Assembly: GCF_014621695.1 (NCBI RefSeq)
Contig: NZ_CP061281.1
Coordinates: 930,001-994,000, forward strand
Origin: Streptomyces xanthii
GTDB lineage: Bacteria > Actinomycetota > Actinomycetes > Streptomycetales > Streptomycetaceae
Length of the DNA: 64,000 nt
Direction: 5' to 3'
Made by a program: the position numbers and the translations under genes. This document shows positions 25,845 to 33,887 of this stretch, in pieces. A model generated the notes under the pieces. The model was not told the origin of the DNA. It was given only the letters and a program-made list of their open reading frames with translations, and did no database searches. The first letter of the stretch is position 1; the number at the start of each line of letters is the position of its first letter.

Positions 25845-26120
25845 ATGCGCAGCCCGAAGAACCGATGGCCGAAGCTCGATGAGGTGAGCGGCGTCGAAGA
25901 CACGACGCCGCTCATCCTCGAACGGCTCGGCGAGCAGGGCGTCGACGCCCTGCTCCGCGTGGATGCCGCGCGTATGCGGGAGGGCCTCCCGCCGTGGACC
26001 TTCGCGGCGAGCGGCGGCCCCTTGCCGCACGGGCTGCGGGCCGACGGTGCCACCGCCGGGGAGTGTCTCGGCCGCGCGTTGCTCGTGCTGCGCGACGCAG
26101 GGGTCGCCGTGCCCTTCTGA
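25845..26120 (+). CDS. small conserved-type hypothetical protein
   Basis: 91 residues, no recognised family. Composition is soluble: ILERLGEQGVDALLRVDAARMREGLPPW, then GLRADGATAGECLGRALLVL. No signal, helix or metal motif. ATG at 25845 is seven bases after TAGCGT (25832-25837), the same leaderless layout seen at several genes here, which argues it is really expressed although the box overlaps the SGNH stop codon. It converges on the S66 peptidase gene. Confidence 0.55.
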   Translation: MRSPKNRWPKLDEVSGVEDTTPLILERLGEQGVDALLRVDAARMREGLPPWTFAASGGPLPHGLRADGATAGECLGRALLVLRDAGVAVPF

Positions 26121-26134
26121 GCGGTGCGGCCGGG

Positions 26135-27181
26135 TCAGTACGTCACGGTGATGCGCCGGGCCGGGCCGTCCACGCGGACCAGACCTCCGTAGGGGATGAC
26201 CAGTTGGGGGTCCGTGTGGCCCAGGTCCACGTCGAAGACGGCCATCGTGTGCGGGGCGTACGTGGCCAGGGCGCGCAGGACCGCCTCGCGCTGCTCGTCG
26301 GCGTAGAGCCGTCGGGCCTGGAGGTCGTTCGGGCGATCGAAGGACCAGGCTTTGGCACGGCCCATGAGGAGGGCGGGGAAGCGGGCCAGCAGGCCGCGTT
26401 CGCCCATGTTGCGCAGGATCCGGTGGACCTCCTCCGCGCGCGGGAGTTCCTCGGACGTCTCCAGGAACAGCACGCCGCCCTCGTAGGCCGAGACGTCCCG
26501 TTCGATCTCGCGGTCGGCCATCAGGAGCCAGGAGAGGATCTCCAGGTTGCCGCCCCAGGCGCGGCCCTCGACCGTGCGCTCGGGGCGGTGCCAGAGCCAG
26601 CCGCCGGCCGGCTCCGAGTCCGGTTCCGCCTCGAAGGTGGCGGGGTCCGCCCAGTCGCGGTCGGTGTCGCGGTAGCGCTCGGCGGGGCGCAGTTCGTAGG
26701 GGCCGTGGGTGAACAGGGCGGCGCGCAGGGACTCGGCGGTCAGCGGGTGGAGGCTGTGCGGGCGGCCGAACTCCGTCATCAGGCAGCCCCCGTGGTAGCC
26801 GACGATGCCCAGGTTCCGCAGGAACAGCAGCAGGTTGGTGTTGTCGCTGGAGCCGAAGAACGGCTTGGGGTGGGCGCGGATCAGCTCACGGTCCAGGAAC
26901 GGGAGCACGGTGATCTGGTCGTCGCCGCCGATGCTGGCCAGCACCGCCTTGATGTCCGGGTCGGCGAACGCGGCGTGGAGGTCGTCGGCTCGCTGCTGGG
27001 GCGTGGAGTTCGTCTTCCGGGTGGACGGGTACTCCACGGGCTCCAGGCCGAACTCCGTGCGCAGCCGTTCGAGGGCGAGCTCGTACGGGAGCGGGAGGAG
27101 GCCCGGGAGCCCGGAGGAGGGCGACAGGACCGCGACGCGGTCGCCGGGCACGGGCTTGGGCGGATACTCGGGCGGCTTCAT
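26135..27181 (-). CDS. S66 family peptidase (LD-carboxypeptidase/MccF-like)
   Basis: 348 residues. Nucleophile in FGSSDNTNLL (Ser112), the Glu in VLFLETSEELP and His in DLGHTDPQLVIPYGG complete the Ser-Glu-His triad of S66 peptidases. The C-terminal half with LMGRAKAWSFDRP resembles MccF-type microcin C self-immunity enzymes more than short LdcA, so it may cleave aminoacyl-nucleotides or peptidoglycan stem peptides. No signal sequence, thus cytosolic. ATG start preceded by GGCGGATG-like sequence without a strong ribosome site. No microcin genes are nearby. Confidence 0.86.
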   Translation of the reverse strand: MKPPEYPPKPVPGDRVAVLSPSSGLPGLLPLPYELALERLRTEFGLEPVEYPSTRKTNSTPQQRADDLHAAFADPDIKAVLASIGGDDQITVLPFLDRELIRAHPKPFFGSSDNTNLLLFLRNLGIVGYHGGCLMTEFGRPHSLHPLTAESLRAALFTHGPYELRPAERYRDTDRDWADPATFEAEPDSEPAGGWLWHRPERTVEGRAWGGNLEILSWLLMADREIERDVSAYEGGVLFLETSEELPRAEEVHRILRNMGERGLLARFPALLMGRAKAWSFDRPNDLQARRLYADEQREAVLRALATYAPHTMAVFDVDLGHTDPQLVIPYGGLVRVDGPARRITVTY

Positions 27182-27244
27182 CCGCCGAGGATAGGAATCC
27201 GGTTCCCGGCGCGCACCCGCGTTTCCCGGGCGCGGCCCGCGGGT

Positions 27245-28363
27245 TCAGCCCGTCTCGGGCTCGGCGGGCCGGCCGATCGCGATCATGGCGGCGTCGTCGT
27301 CGAGGCGCCCGCCCACGTACCGCAGCAGATCGCTCCGCAGGCGGTGCAGGAACCGGTCGGGGTCCTTCTCGGTCCAGCCGGTGACGCGCTCGGTGAGCGG
27401 GTAGAAGGGACCGCCGGGCTCGCGGGCCTCGGTCACGCCGTCCGTGTAGAGCAGGAGCAGTTCGCCCGGCTCGAAGGGGAACCGGTCGACGCGGTAGCGC
27501 GCCTGCGTCAGTTCGCCGAGGCCCAGCGGGGGCGCGGGCCGGGTCGCGTCCATGGAGGTGGGCCGGCCGTCGCGCAGGACGATCGGCGGCGGGTGCCCGC
27601 AGGAGATCATCTGGACGGCGCCTCTGTCGTCGGGGATGTCGAGGAAGACGGCGGTGATGAAGGTTTCCCCGGGGCGGAGCGTCTCGCCGGGCTCCATGAG
27701 GTCCCAGCACACGCTCCGGTCCAGATAGGCCACCAACTCCCCGAGGCCCGCCTGGCGATGGGCCGCGCCGCGGAACGCGCCGAGCAGCAGCGCGGCGTCG
27801 CTCACCGCGGTGAGCCCCTTGCCCCGCACGTCACCGACCATCAGCCGGGTACCGGAGGTGGTGCGTGCCGCCGCGTACAGGTCCCCGCCGATCTGCGCCT
27901 CGGCCTGCGCGGCGAGGTAGCGGGAGGCGACGCGCAGCGGCCCGATCCGGCTGGGCAGCGGCGGCAGCACACTGCGCTGGGCCGCCTCGGACACCGACCG
28001 CACCCGCATCAGCTCCTCCGCCCTGCGGTCCCGCACGACGCAGAAGACCACGAGGCAGATCCCCACCAGGGCCAGGGCGATGATCTGCGCCTGGTGATTG
28101 GCCGAGAACAGTGCGTCGGGGTCGCGCAGAATCCCGATGAGTGCCTGGGCCAGCACCGCCAGCGCGGCGATCGCCCCCACGGTCCGGGGGCCGCCGAACG
28201 ACGGGGTGATCGCCGGGGCCGCGACCAGTAGCGGCCCGAGGTGGACGTCGGGCGGCGCGAGGACGTCGATCACGACGACCGCGACGATCCACGCGACCGG
28301 CACGACGACCAGCGAACGGCTCGCCCGCGCCGGCCCACGGAGCCCCTCGGATCGCTGTGGCAT
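27245..28363 (-). CDS. membrane PP2C-like SpoIIE phosphatase
   Basis: 372 residues. N-terminal sensor part has about four hydrophobic helices (VVVPVAWIVAVVVIDVL, GPLLVAAPAI, TVGAIAALAVLAQALIGI, IIALALVGICLVVFCVV). From about residue 125 comes a SpoIIE/PP2C domain: VLPPLPSRIGPLRVASRY, GGDLYAA (metal Asp), VGDVRGKGL, LYTDGVTEARE and DDDAAMIAIGR. It should dephosphorylate an anti-anti-sigma (STAS) protein; no such partner is adjacent. A region of about 150 bases separates it from the divergent VOC gene. Confidence 0.9.
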   Translation of the reverse strand: MPQRSEGLRGPARASRSLVVVPVAWIVAVVVIDVLAPPDVHLGPLLVAAPAITPSFGGPRTVGAIAALAVLAQALIGILRDPDALFSANHQAQIIALALVGICLVVFCVVRDRRAEELMRVRSVSEAAQRSVLPPLPSRIGPLRVASRYLAAQAEAQIGGDLYAAARTTSGTRLMVGDVRGKGLTAVSDAALLLGAFRGAAHRQAGLGELVAYLDRSVCWDLMEPGETLRPGETFITAVFLDIPDDRGAVQMISCGHPPPIVLRDGRPTSMDATRPAPPLGLGELTQARYRVDRFPFEPGELLLLYTDGVTEAREPGGPFYPLTERVTGWTEKDPDRFLHRLRSDLLRYVGGRLDDDAAMIAIGRPAEPETG

Positions 28364-28521
28364 GACTCCTGCCTACACCGCGTCCGTCCGCCTCGCACCA
28401 GCTGGCATGCACCCGACCACGGCTCACCTGGGCGGACGTCCGGCCGGGCCGCGGCCGAGGGGCGGGTGTCGGTCCCCGGTGGCAGGCTGGGGCCCGTACG
28501 GCATCTGCGAAAGGAATGCCC

Positions 28522-29331
28522 ATGATCACCACCGATTTCGCCCCCGGCACGCCCTGCTGGCTCGACCTCGGTGCGCCCGACGTGCCGGCCGCGGCGGCCT
28601 TCTACCGCTCCACGCTCGGCTGGGACTACGAGCCCATGAGCGGCGGCGGGGAGGACATGGAAGGCGGGATGTTCCGCAAGGACGGCAAGATCGTCGCCGG
28701 CCTGGGCAAGCTCACCGAGCAGGGTGCCCGTCCCGCCTGGATGATCTACTACACCGTCGCCGACGCCGACGCGACGACGGAGGCCGTGGAGCGCGCCGGC
28801 GGCTCCGTGCGCGTCGCGCCGAGGGACCTCGGCGAGTGGGGACGCATGGCCCAGTACTCCGACCCGCTGGGCGGGCAGTTCGCCGCCTGGCAGCCCGGTT
28901 CGGACACGGGTGTCGAGCTGGTGGACGCCCCGGGCGCACTGTCCTGGACGGAGCTCTACACGACCGACGCCAAGGCCGCGCAGGAGTTCTACGGCGCGGT
29001 CTTCGGCTGGCAGTTCTCCGACATGGAGCTGCCGGGCGGCGGCGGCACGTACACGCTCATCACGCCCGCGGGGCTGCCCCCGGAGCGTATGCAGGGCGGG
29101 CTGATGCAGCTCCCCGCGGAGCACCTCGCCCTCGCGGACGGACGCCCGTACTGGCACCCGGTGTTCGACGTCGGCGACTGCGACGCGACGGTCGCGCAGG
29201 TGACCGGGCACGGCGGCAGCGTCCAGATGGGTCCGGACGACGCCCCGGGCGTGGGCCGGCTGGCCGTGTGTCTCGACCCGTCCCGCGCGGACTTCGTCGT
29301 GCTGACCCCGGAGGCGTCGGCCGCGAAGTGA
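28522..29331 (+). CDS. VOC family protein, two glyoxalase-like domains
   Basis: About 269 residues with two vicinal-oxygen-chelate modules: GTPCWLDLGAPDVPAAAAFY... and LSWTELYTTDAKAAQEFYGAVF, each followed by a D-P-x-G or D-C strand. The order and the W-x-x-L motifs match the actinobacterial CFP30B/27-kDa antigen type. Metal ligands are incomplete, so enzymatic activity is uncertain. AAAGGA is six bases from the ATG at 28522; the ATG at 28516 would overlap it. Function unknown, possibly resistance or binding. Confidence 0.85.
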   Translation: MITTDFAPGTPCWLDLGAPDVPAAAAFYRSTLGWDYEPMSGGGEDMEGGMFRKDGKIVAGLGKLTEQGARPAWMIYYTVADADATTEAVERAGGSVRVAPRDLGEWGRMAQYSDPLGGQFAAWQPGSDTGVELVDAPGALSWTELYTTDAKAAQEFYGAVFGWQFSDMELPGGGGTYTLITPAGLPPERMQGGLMQLPAEHLALADGRPYWHPVFDVGDCDATVAQVTGHGGSVQMGPDDAPGVGRLAVCLDPSRADFVVLTPEASAAK

Positions 29332-29379
29332 CTTGACGGGTCAGGGCAACGGGCGGGTCGGGGAACGGCGGGGCCGGTG

Positions 29380-29763
29380 TCAGCAGGCCTCGCCGCTCCG
29401 CGCCGTCAGGGGCGCCCACGTGTAGCGGACGCGGACGCCGTGGTCGCGCAGCCAGTCGGTCTCGCGGTGCCGGAGTTCGTGCGCGGACTCCGGCGCGATG
29501 GCGCTGGGCCAGCGCACCAGGACCGCGGTGACGTCGCCCGTCTGCACGAGCTGCTTCACCCGGCGCCAGCCCGTGCGCCGGGCCGGGTCGGGCTCGCCGT
29601 ACGTGTCGGTGACGACCTCGGCGATCGTCATGCCGCGCTCCCGGGCGAACGCGTGGCCTTCGGTCCGCGCACACTGGGTGGCCGGCCCCGGCAGGCCCGG
29701 GGTCCGGTCGGCGCACACGTACAGCACGACGGGTGAGGAAGCGGTGTCTCTGTGGGGGGTCAT
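29380..29763 (-). CDS. hypothetical protein with resolvase-like N-terminal fold
   Basis: 127 residues. The layout VVLYVCADRTPG..QCARTEGHAFARERGMTIAEVVTDTYGEPDPARRTGWRRVKQLV resembles the Rossmann-like strand-helix order of serine-recombinase N-terminal domains (single-letter blocks around R-x3 and the D-x4-R stretch), but the catalytic Ser is not evident and no DNA-binding domain follows. It is likely a diverged, non-recombining relative (inference). ATG at 29763 follows AGAAGG. It lies at the end of the 27-bp repeat array, transcribed away from it. Confidence 0.55.
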   Translation of the reverse strand: MTPHRDTASSPVVLYVCADRTPGLPGPATQCARTEGHAFARERGMTIAEVVTDTYGEPDPARRTGWRRVKQLVQTGDVTAVLVRWPSAIAPESAHELRHRETDWLRDHGVRVRYTWAPLTARSGEAC

Positions 29764-29873
29764 GGGCGCCTTCTGCAGGTCGGTCGGGGAGAGGGGGCGC
29801 CCCGCCGCGCGAAGGGGACGCGGAGGGGTCGTGCGAGGACGTCGGCCGTCACCGGCCACGCCGCCAGGGACAG

Positions 29874-30413
29874 CCCGTCGGACTGGACGGCCAGGGACGG
29901 GCCGTCGGGCTGGACCTTCCGGGGTGGGCCGTCGAACCGAACTGTCAGGGCTAGCCCGTCGAACCGGGCAGTCACGGGCAAGTCACCGCGCCAGGCCGTC
30001 ACGGGTGCGCCGCCGAGCCAAGCTGTCACGGGCAGGCCACCGCGCCGGGCCGTCAAGGGTGAGCTGTCGCCCCCGACAGTCACGGGCAGGCCACCGCGCC
30101 GAACAGCCACGGGCGAGCCGCCGAACCGGACAGTCACAGGTGCGCCACCGAGCCCAACTGTCATGGGCGAGCCGTCTCCCCGGACAGTCACAGGCGCGCC
30201 ACCGCGCCAGGCCGTCACGGGTGAGCCGCCGAGCCAAGCTGTCACGGGCAGGCCGCCGCGCCAGGCCGTCACGGGCGCGCCACCGAACCAAGCTGTCACG
30301 GGTAAGCCGTCGCCCCCGACAGTCCCGGGCAAGCCACCGCGCACGGAAACCACGGGTGAGCCCGCGAACCGGGCCGTCCCGGGCAGCCCGCCGCGCCGGG
30401 CTGTCACGGGTGG
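29874..30413. repeat. minisatellite: 20 in-register 27-bp repeats
   Basis: Exactly 20 tandem units of 27 bp with no insertion or deletion; a typical unit is GCCACCGCGCCAGG + CCGTCACGGGTGA. Units begin at 29874 and every 27 bases to 30387. GTCACGGG is the most constant part; positions 4, 8-9, 12-14, 16 and 25-27 vary. Unit 6 (30009) and unit 14 (30225) are identical, pointing to block duplications. 27 is a multiple of three and several frames stay open throughout (minus-strand nonapeptide near G-L-P-V-T-A-W-R-G), but no start with a ribosome site serves them. The ATPase stop codon (30404-30406) falls inside the last unit. Confidence 0.9.
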
Positions 30414-30856
30414 GCCGTCAACTCCGCCCAGACGACCTTGCCTTCGGCTCGTGTCGAGCGGGCCGAGCCCCAGCGGTCCGCGAGCTGCTGGACGAGGAAG
30501 AGTCCCCGCCCGTTCTCCTCGCCGGGGCCCGCGCGGTGCGCGGTCGGGTGGACCGGGACGCGGCCCTCGTCGTGCAGCTCGATGCGCAGGCGCCGCTCGT
30601 CGCCGGTCAGCGTGAGGCCGCACAGGACCCGGCCGCTGCCGGTGTGCAGCACCGCGTTCGTCGTCAGCTCGGAGACCAGGAGCACCGCGTCGCAGCACGT
30701 GTCCCCCGGCACCTCCCAGGCACGGAGCCGGTCGCGCACGGTGTCGCGGGCCGATCTCGCGCTCGTACGCAGGGCGGGCAGGCCGAACCAGTACTCCCGG
30801 GGCTGCGCGTTCGTCGCTAAGGCGGGGGCGGGGGCCGAGGGCGTGGGCAGATGCAC
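30404..30856 (-). CDS. ATP-binding protein, anti-sigma-factor-type histidine kinase-like ATPase (RsbW/AbaA-OrfB-like)
   Basis: 150 residues of HATPase_c fold. N-box VLLVSELTTNAVLHTG, then RIELHDEGR and the G1/G2 region GENGRGLFLVQQLADRWGS. Such small ATPases act as anti-sigma factors/kinases or, in streptomycetes, as partners of WhiJ-like regulators. It is divergent from an XRE gene that is followed by DUF397, the same trio as at the whiJ and abaA loci of S. coelicolor. ATG at 30856 or GTG inside is possible. The stop is immediately within the 27-bp repeat array. Confidence 0.88.
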   Translation of the reverse strand: MHLPTPSAPAPALATNAQPREYWFGLPALRTSARSARDTVRDRLRAWEVPGDTCCDAVLLVSELTTNAVLHTGSGRVLCGLTLTGDERRLRIELHDEGRVPVHPTAHRAGPGEENGRGLFLVQQLADRWGSARSTRAEGKVVWAELTAHP

Positions 30857-31172
30857 GGATGTCGCCTTCCAGTGCCGTCCGAGGGGCGGGCGCGGTGTGG
30901 GGACGCGGGCCGCGGCTCGCGCGGTGAGCGGTGAGTGCCGGGCCGGACCCCCTGCGCCGGGGCGCCGACGACGGCATCGGCATCGGGCGGCCCCTCGGGG
31001 CCGGATGCCGCGTCGAAGCTGTGACTCGACCGCTCACATGGCCACTATGCGCGTGATCACGTTCAGGCTGCAACCGACTCCCTGATAATTTCAGCAGCGC
31101 GGGTATCACCCTGGCGTCGTCTTCAAGTCACTGCCAGAATGGCGATGTTGATGATCCTTCAGGAGGTTGGGC
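30857..31172. promoter_or_regulatory. divergent promoter region of the whiJ-like triad
   Basis: 316 bases without a gene. Towards the XRE gene, GATAAT (31084-31089) is a good -10, with a weak GTTCAG 17 bases upstream. Towards the ATPase, TTGCAG (31073-31068) and CATAGT (31049-31044) are 18 bases apart. The rest is GC-rich with no recognisable gene. The leaders would be about 75 and 185 bases. Confidence 0.45.
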
Positions 31173-32039
31173 GTGAGTGAAGCCCGGTCCGCCACCAGCG
31201 CGCCGACGGTTCTTCGCATGATCCTCGGCCGCAGGCTGCAGGACATGCGGCTGGCCGCCGGCGCCTCGCTGGACGACGCGGCGAGGGCTCTGCGCGTGAA
31301 GTCCCTGACGATCCGTCGGCTGGAGAAGGCCGAGGTCGCCCTCAAACCCCTCTACGTGGAGAAGCTCCTCGAGACGTACGGCGCGGGCCGTCAGGAGATC
31401 GAGGAGTTCGTCGACCTGGCCGAGCAGGCCAACGAGCCGGGCTGGTGGCACTCCTACCGCGACGCCGTCCCCAGCTGGTTCACCGCCTACGTCAGTCTGG
31501 AGACCGGCGCCAAGACGCTGCGCACCTACGAACCCCAGTACGTCACCGGCCTGCTGCAGACCGCCGACTACGCGCGCGCGGTGCTGCGCGGCGGGCTGCC
31601 CAACGGCAGCGAGGAGGACCTCGACCGGCGTGTGGAGCTGCGGCTGCGCCGCCAGAGCCTGCTGGAGAAGCCCGACGCGCCCACGCTGTGGGTCGTCATG
31701 GAGGAAGCGGTCCTGCACCGGGTGGTGGGCGGACCGGAAGTGATGCGCGAGCAGATCGACTGGCTCCTGGAGGCCTCCGAGCTCGCGCACATCAGCCTCG
31801 ACATCGTGCCCTTCGCCGCGGGCGCGCATTTCGGGGCGTGTGCCCCGTTCACGTATTTCCGGTTCGAGGAGCCCGAGCTGCCCGACATCGTCTACAGCGA
31901 GCTGCTGTCCGCGTCCGTGTACCTGGATCAGCGCGTCGACGTCGTCGCCCATCTCGAGGCGCACTCCCGCATGGCGCTGATGACGTCGTCGGAGGACAGC
32001 AAGGCGCTCCTGAACCGCATGCGCAAGGAGTACTCATGA
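31173..32039 (+). CDS. XRE family regulator with DUF5753 domain (WhiJ-like)
   Basis: 288 residues. N-terminal HTH_31/XRE domain: LGRRLQDMRLAAGASLDDAARALRVKSLTIRRLEKAEV (about 17-55). The remainder is DUF5753: the W-W-H-S-Y-R-D motif, FTAYVSLETGAKTLRTYEPQYVTGLLQT, and VMEEAVLHRVVGGPEVMREQIDWLLE. This is the large streptomycete WhiJ-like paralogue group that controls development or antibiotic genes. GTG at 31173 is six bases after a perfect AGGAGG. The stop overlaps the start of the DUF397 gene (ATGA). Confidence 0.92.
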   Translation: MSEARSATSAPTVLRMILGRRLQDMRLAAGASLDDAARALRVKSLTIRRLEKAEVALKPLYVEKLLETYGAGRQEIEEFVDLAEQANEPGWWHSYRDAVPSWFTAYVSLETGAKTLRTYEPQYVTGLLQTADYARAVLRGGLPNGSEEDLDRRVELRLRRQSLLEKPDAPTLWVVMEEAVLHRVVGGPEVMREQIDWLLEASELAHISLDIVPFAAGAHFGACAPFTYFRFEEPELPDIVYSELLSASVYLDQRVDVVAHLEAHSRMALMTSSEDSKALLNRMRKEYS

Positions 32040-32287
32040 CGATCACCGACGAGGGCGTCTACAACGGGATGCCGGCCCGCGACCTCGGGGAGCAGGGCTG
32101 GGAGCGCCCCTGGAGCGGTCCGAACGGCGGTCAGTGCGTCGAGACGAAGCTGCTCGCCGACGGCCGGGTGGCCGTACGGCAGTCGACCGACCCGGCCGGG
32201 CCCGCGCTGATCTACGCGCCGGAGGAGATCGCCGCGTTCGTGCGCGGCGTCAAGGAGGGTCTGGCCGATCATCTGACCGCCGGGTGA
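32036..32287 (+). CDS. DUF397 domain protein (BldB/WhiJ-associated small protein)
   Basis: 83 residues. Motifs WERPWSGPNGGQCVETKLLADGRVAVRQSTDPAGPALIYAPEEIAAFVRGVKEG cover the whole DUF397 fold (W-S..C-V-E; R-x-S-x-D-P-x-G; F-x-x-G-x-K). Its ATG overlaps the XRE stop codon, so it is made together with its regulator. At other loci DUF397 proteins antagonise or modulate the partner XRE protein (family knowledge). Confidence 0.92.
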   Translation: MTITDEGVYNGMPARDLGEQGWERPWSGPNGGQCVETKLLADGRVAVRQSTDPAGPALIYAPEEIAAFVRGVKEGLADHLTAG

Positions 32288-32390
32288 ACCGGCGGGCACG
32301 AGGGGCGACGGCACCGGTCGCGCCCCCTGGCCCACGGGCCGACAGACAGCCGGCGCGGAAGCCGACGGAGACACGCGTGAAGGGGAGCAC

Positions 32391-33206
32391 ATGAGCACCA
32401 GGCAGGCCGGCCGGGATCTCGACACCAGCAAGGCGCACTCGGCCCGGATGTACGACTACTTCCTCGGTGGCAAGGACCACTTCGAGATCGACAAGGAGGC
32501 GGCCCTGGTCGCCGCGCAGGCCCATCCGGGGCTGTACGTGACGGCGCGGGAGAACCGGGCGTTCATGCACCGGGCCACCAGGGCCCTGGCCCAGGAGCAC
32601 GGCATCCGGCAGTGGCTGGACGTCGGCACCGGCATCCCGACCGAGCCCAACCTCCACCAGGTCGCGCAGTCGGTCGTTCCGGAGGCCCGGGTCGTGTACG
32701 CGGACAACGATCCGCTGGTCCTCAAGTACGCCGAGCGCCTCATGCGCAGCACGACGCAGGGGCGTACGGCGTACGTCGAGGCCGACGTCCGGGACCCGGA
32801 GGCACTGCTGAACGCGGTGCAGGACGCGGAGGTGCTGGACTTCGACCAGCCGATCGCCCTGTCGCTCAACGCGCTGATGCACTTCATCACCGACCCGCAC
32901 GACCCGTACGCCATCGTGCGCCGGCTGCTCGACCCGCTCCCGGCGGGCAGCGCGCTGGCCATGAACCACTGCACGCCCGACTTCGACCCCGAGACGTGGA
33001 ACAAGGTGGCGGAGGTGTACACGAAGTCGGGGTCGCCGGTGCAGTTCCGCAAGCACGACGACGTGCTGCGCTTCTTCGACGGGCTCGACCTGGTCGAGCC
33101 GGGCATCGTCTGCTGCCACCGCTGGCGGCCCGCCGCGCCCGCCGACGGCACGGAGCCTTCGGACGCGCAGATCAGTCTGTGGGCGGGGGTCGGCATCAAG
33201 CGCTGA
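32391..33206 (+). CDS. DUF574 SAM-dependent methyltransferase
   Basis: 271 residues, Methyltransf_19/DUF574. Begins with the conserved DTSKAHSARMYDYFLGGKDHFEID motif, then WLDVGTGIPTEPNLHQVAQ (SAM site) and VVYADNDPLVLKYAERLM. The family is greatly expanded in Streptomyces, often beside XRE/DUF397 pairs as here; targets are unknown. ATG at 32391 follows GAAGGGGAGCAC. It is 103 bases behind the DUF397 gene and may belong to the same transcript. Confidence 0.92.
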   Translation: MSTRQAGRDLDTSKAHSARMYDYFLGGKDHFEIDKEAALVAAQAHPGLYVTARENRAFMHRATRALAQEHGIRQWLDVGTGIPTEPNLHQVAQSVVPEARVVYADNDPLVLKYAERLMRSTTQGRTAYVEADVRDPEALLNAVQDAEVLDFDQPIALSLNALMHFITDPHDPYAIVRRLLDPLPAGSALAMNHCTPDFDPETWNKVAEVYTKSGSPVQFRKHDDVLRFFDGLDLVEPGIVCCHRWRPAAPADGTEPSDAQISLWAGVGIKR

Positions 33207-33303
33207 GCCCACCGCTTCTCCTCGCGCTTCTCCTCGCTCGGTGTCGCCGGGACACCGCCGGGTACCCGGGGCCCGTGGACGCCGAGCGAAGGAGAGCGGG
33301 ACG

Positions 33304-33846
33304 ATGCGTATCGCGTTTCTGACAGCGCCCGAGGGCGTGGAGCAGGTCGAACTGACCGAGCCGTGGAAGGCCGTCTCCGACAGTGGCGGCACGCCGGTTC
33401 TGGTCTCCACGGAGCCCGGCCGGATCCAGGCCTTCGACCACCTCGACAAGGCGGACACCTTCCCCGTGGACGAGGTCGTCGCCGACACGACCGCCGCCTC
33501 GTTCGACGGCCTGGTCCTGCCGGGCGGCGTGGCCAACCCCGACGCCCTGCGCATGGACGCCGGCGCGGTCTCCTTCGTACGGGACTTCTTCGGCCGGGGC
33601 CTTCCGGTCGCCGCCATCTGTCACGCCCCGTGGACGCTCGTCGAGGCGGACGTCGTCTCCGGCCGGGTGCTCACGTCGTGGCCGAGCCTGCGGACGGACA
33701 TCCGCAACGCGGGCGGCACCTGGGTCGACGAGGAGGTCCGTCTCTGTGACCACGGCCCCAACCTCCTGATCACCAGCCGTAAACCGGACGACCTTCCGGC
33801 CTTCGGCGAGGCGCTGGTGAACGCCTTCAGCCGCGAGCCCGCCTGA
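33304..33846 (+). CDS. DJ-1/PfpI family protein
   Basis: 180 residues, glutamine-amidotransferase-like fold. Cys106-His107 in VAAICHAPW is the conserved nucleophile elbow, and GLVLPGG (69-75) is the oxyanion region. The Glu16 position reads TAPEGVEQVEL, with Glu in the proper area. Length and WTLVEADVVSGRVLTSWPSLRTDIRNAGGTWVDEEV fit the PfpI/YhbO subgroup, reported as general-stress deglycase or chaperone proteins. ATG at 33304 has AGGAGAG upstream. Single-gene unit. Confidence 0.9.
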   Translation: MRIAFLTAPEGVEQVELTEPWKAVSDSGGTPVLVSTEPGRIQAFDHLDKADTFPVDEVVADTTAASFDGLVLPGGVANPDALRMDAGAVSFVRDFFGRGLPVAAICHAPWTLVEADVVSGRVLTSWPSLRTDIRNAGGTWVDEEVRLCDHGPNLLITSRKPDDLPAFGEALVNAFSREPA

Positions 33847-33887
33847 CGGCCCCCGCTCGGCAGGCCCCGCCGCGTTAGCGTCGGGGG

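Noticed and set aside
29380..29763. Functional serine recombinase or mobile element
   Set aside because: Only a weak resolvase-like layout, no catalytic Ser, no DNA-binding domain and no terminal repeats or target duplication nearby.
29874..30413. CRISPR array
   Set aside because: The repeats are contiguous 27-bp units without unique spacers, are degenerate, and no cas genes are present.
29752..30615. Pro/Thr-rich repeat protein on the plus strand (VTGxPP nonapeptides)
   Set aside because: The frame is open only because the unit is a stop-free multiple of three; it lacks a convincing ribosome site and signal sequence and overlaps the ATPase gene antisense.
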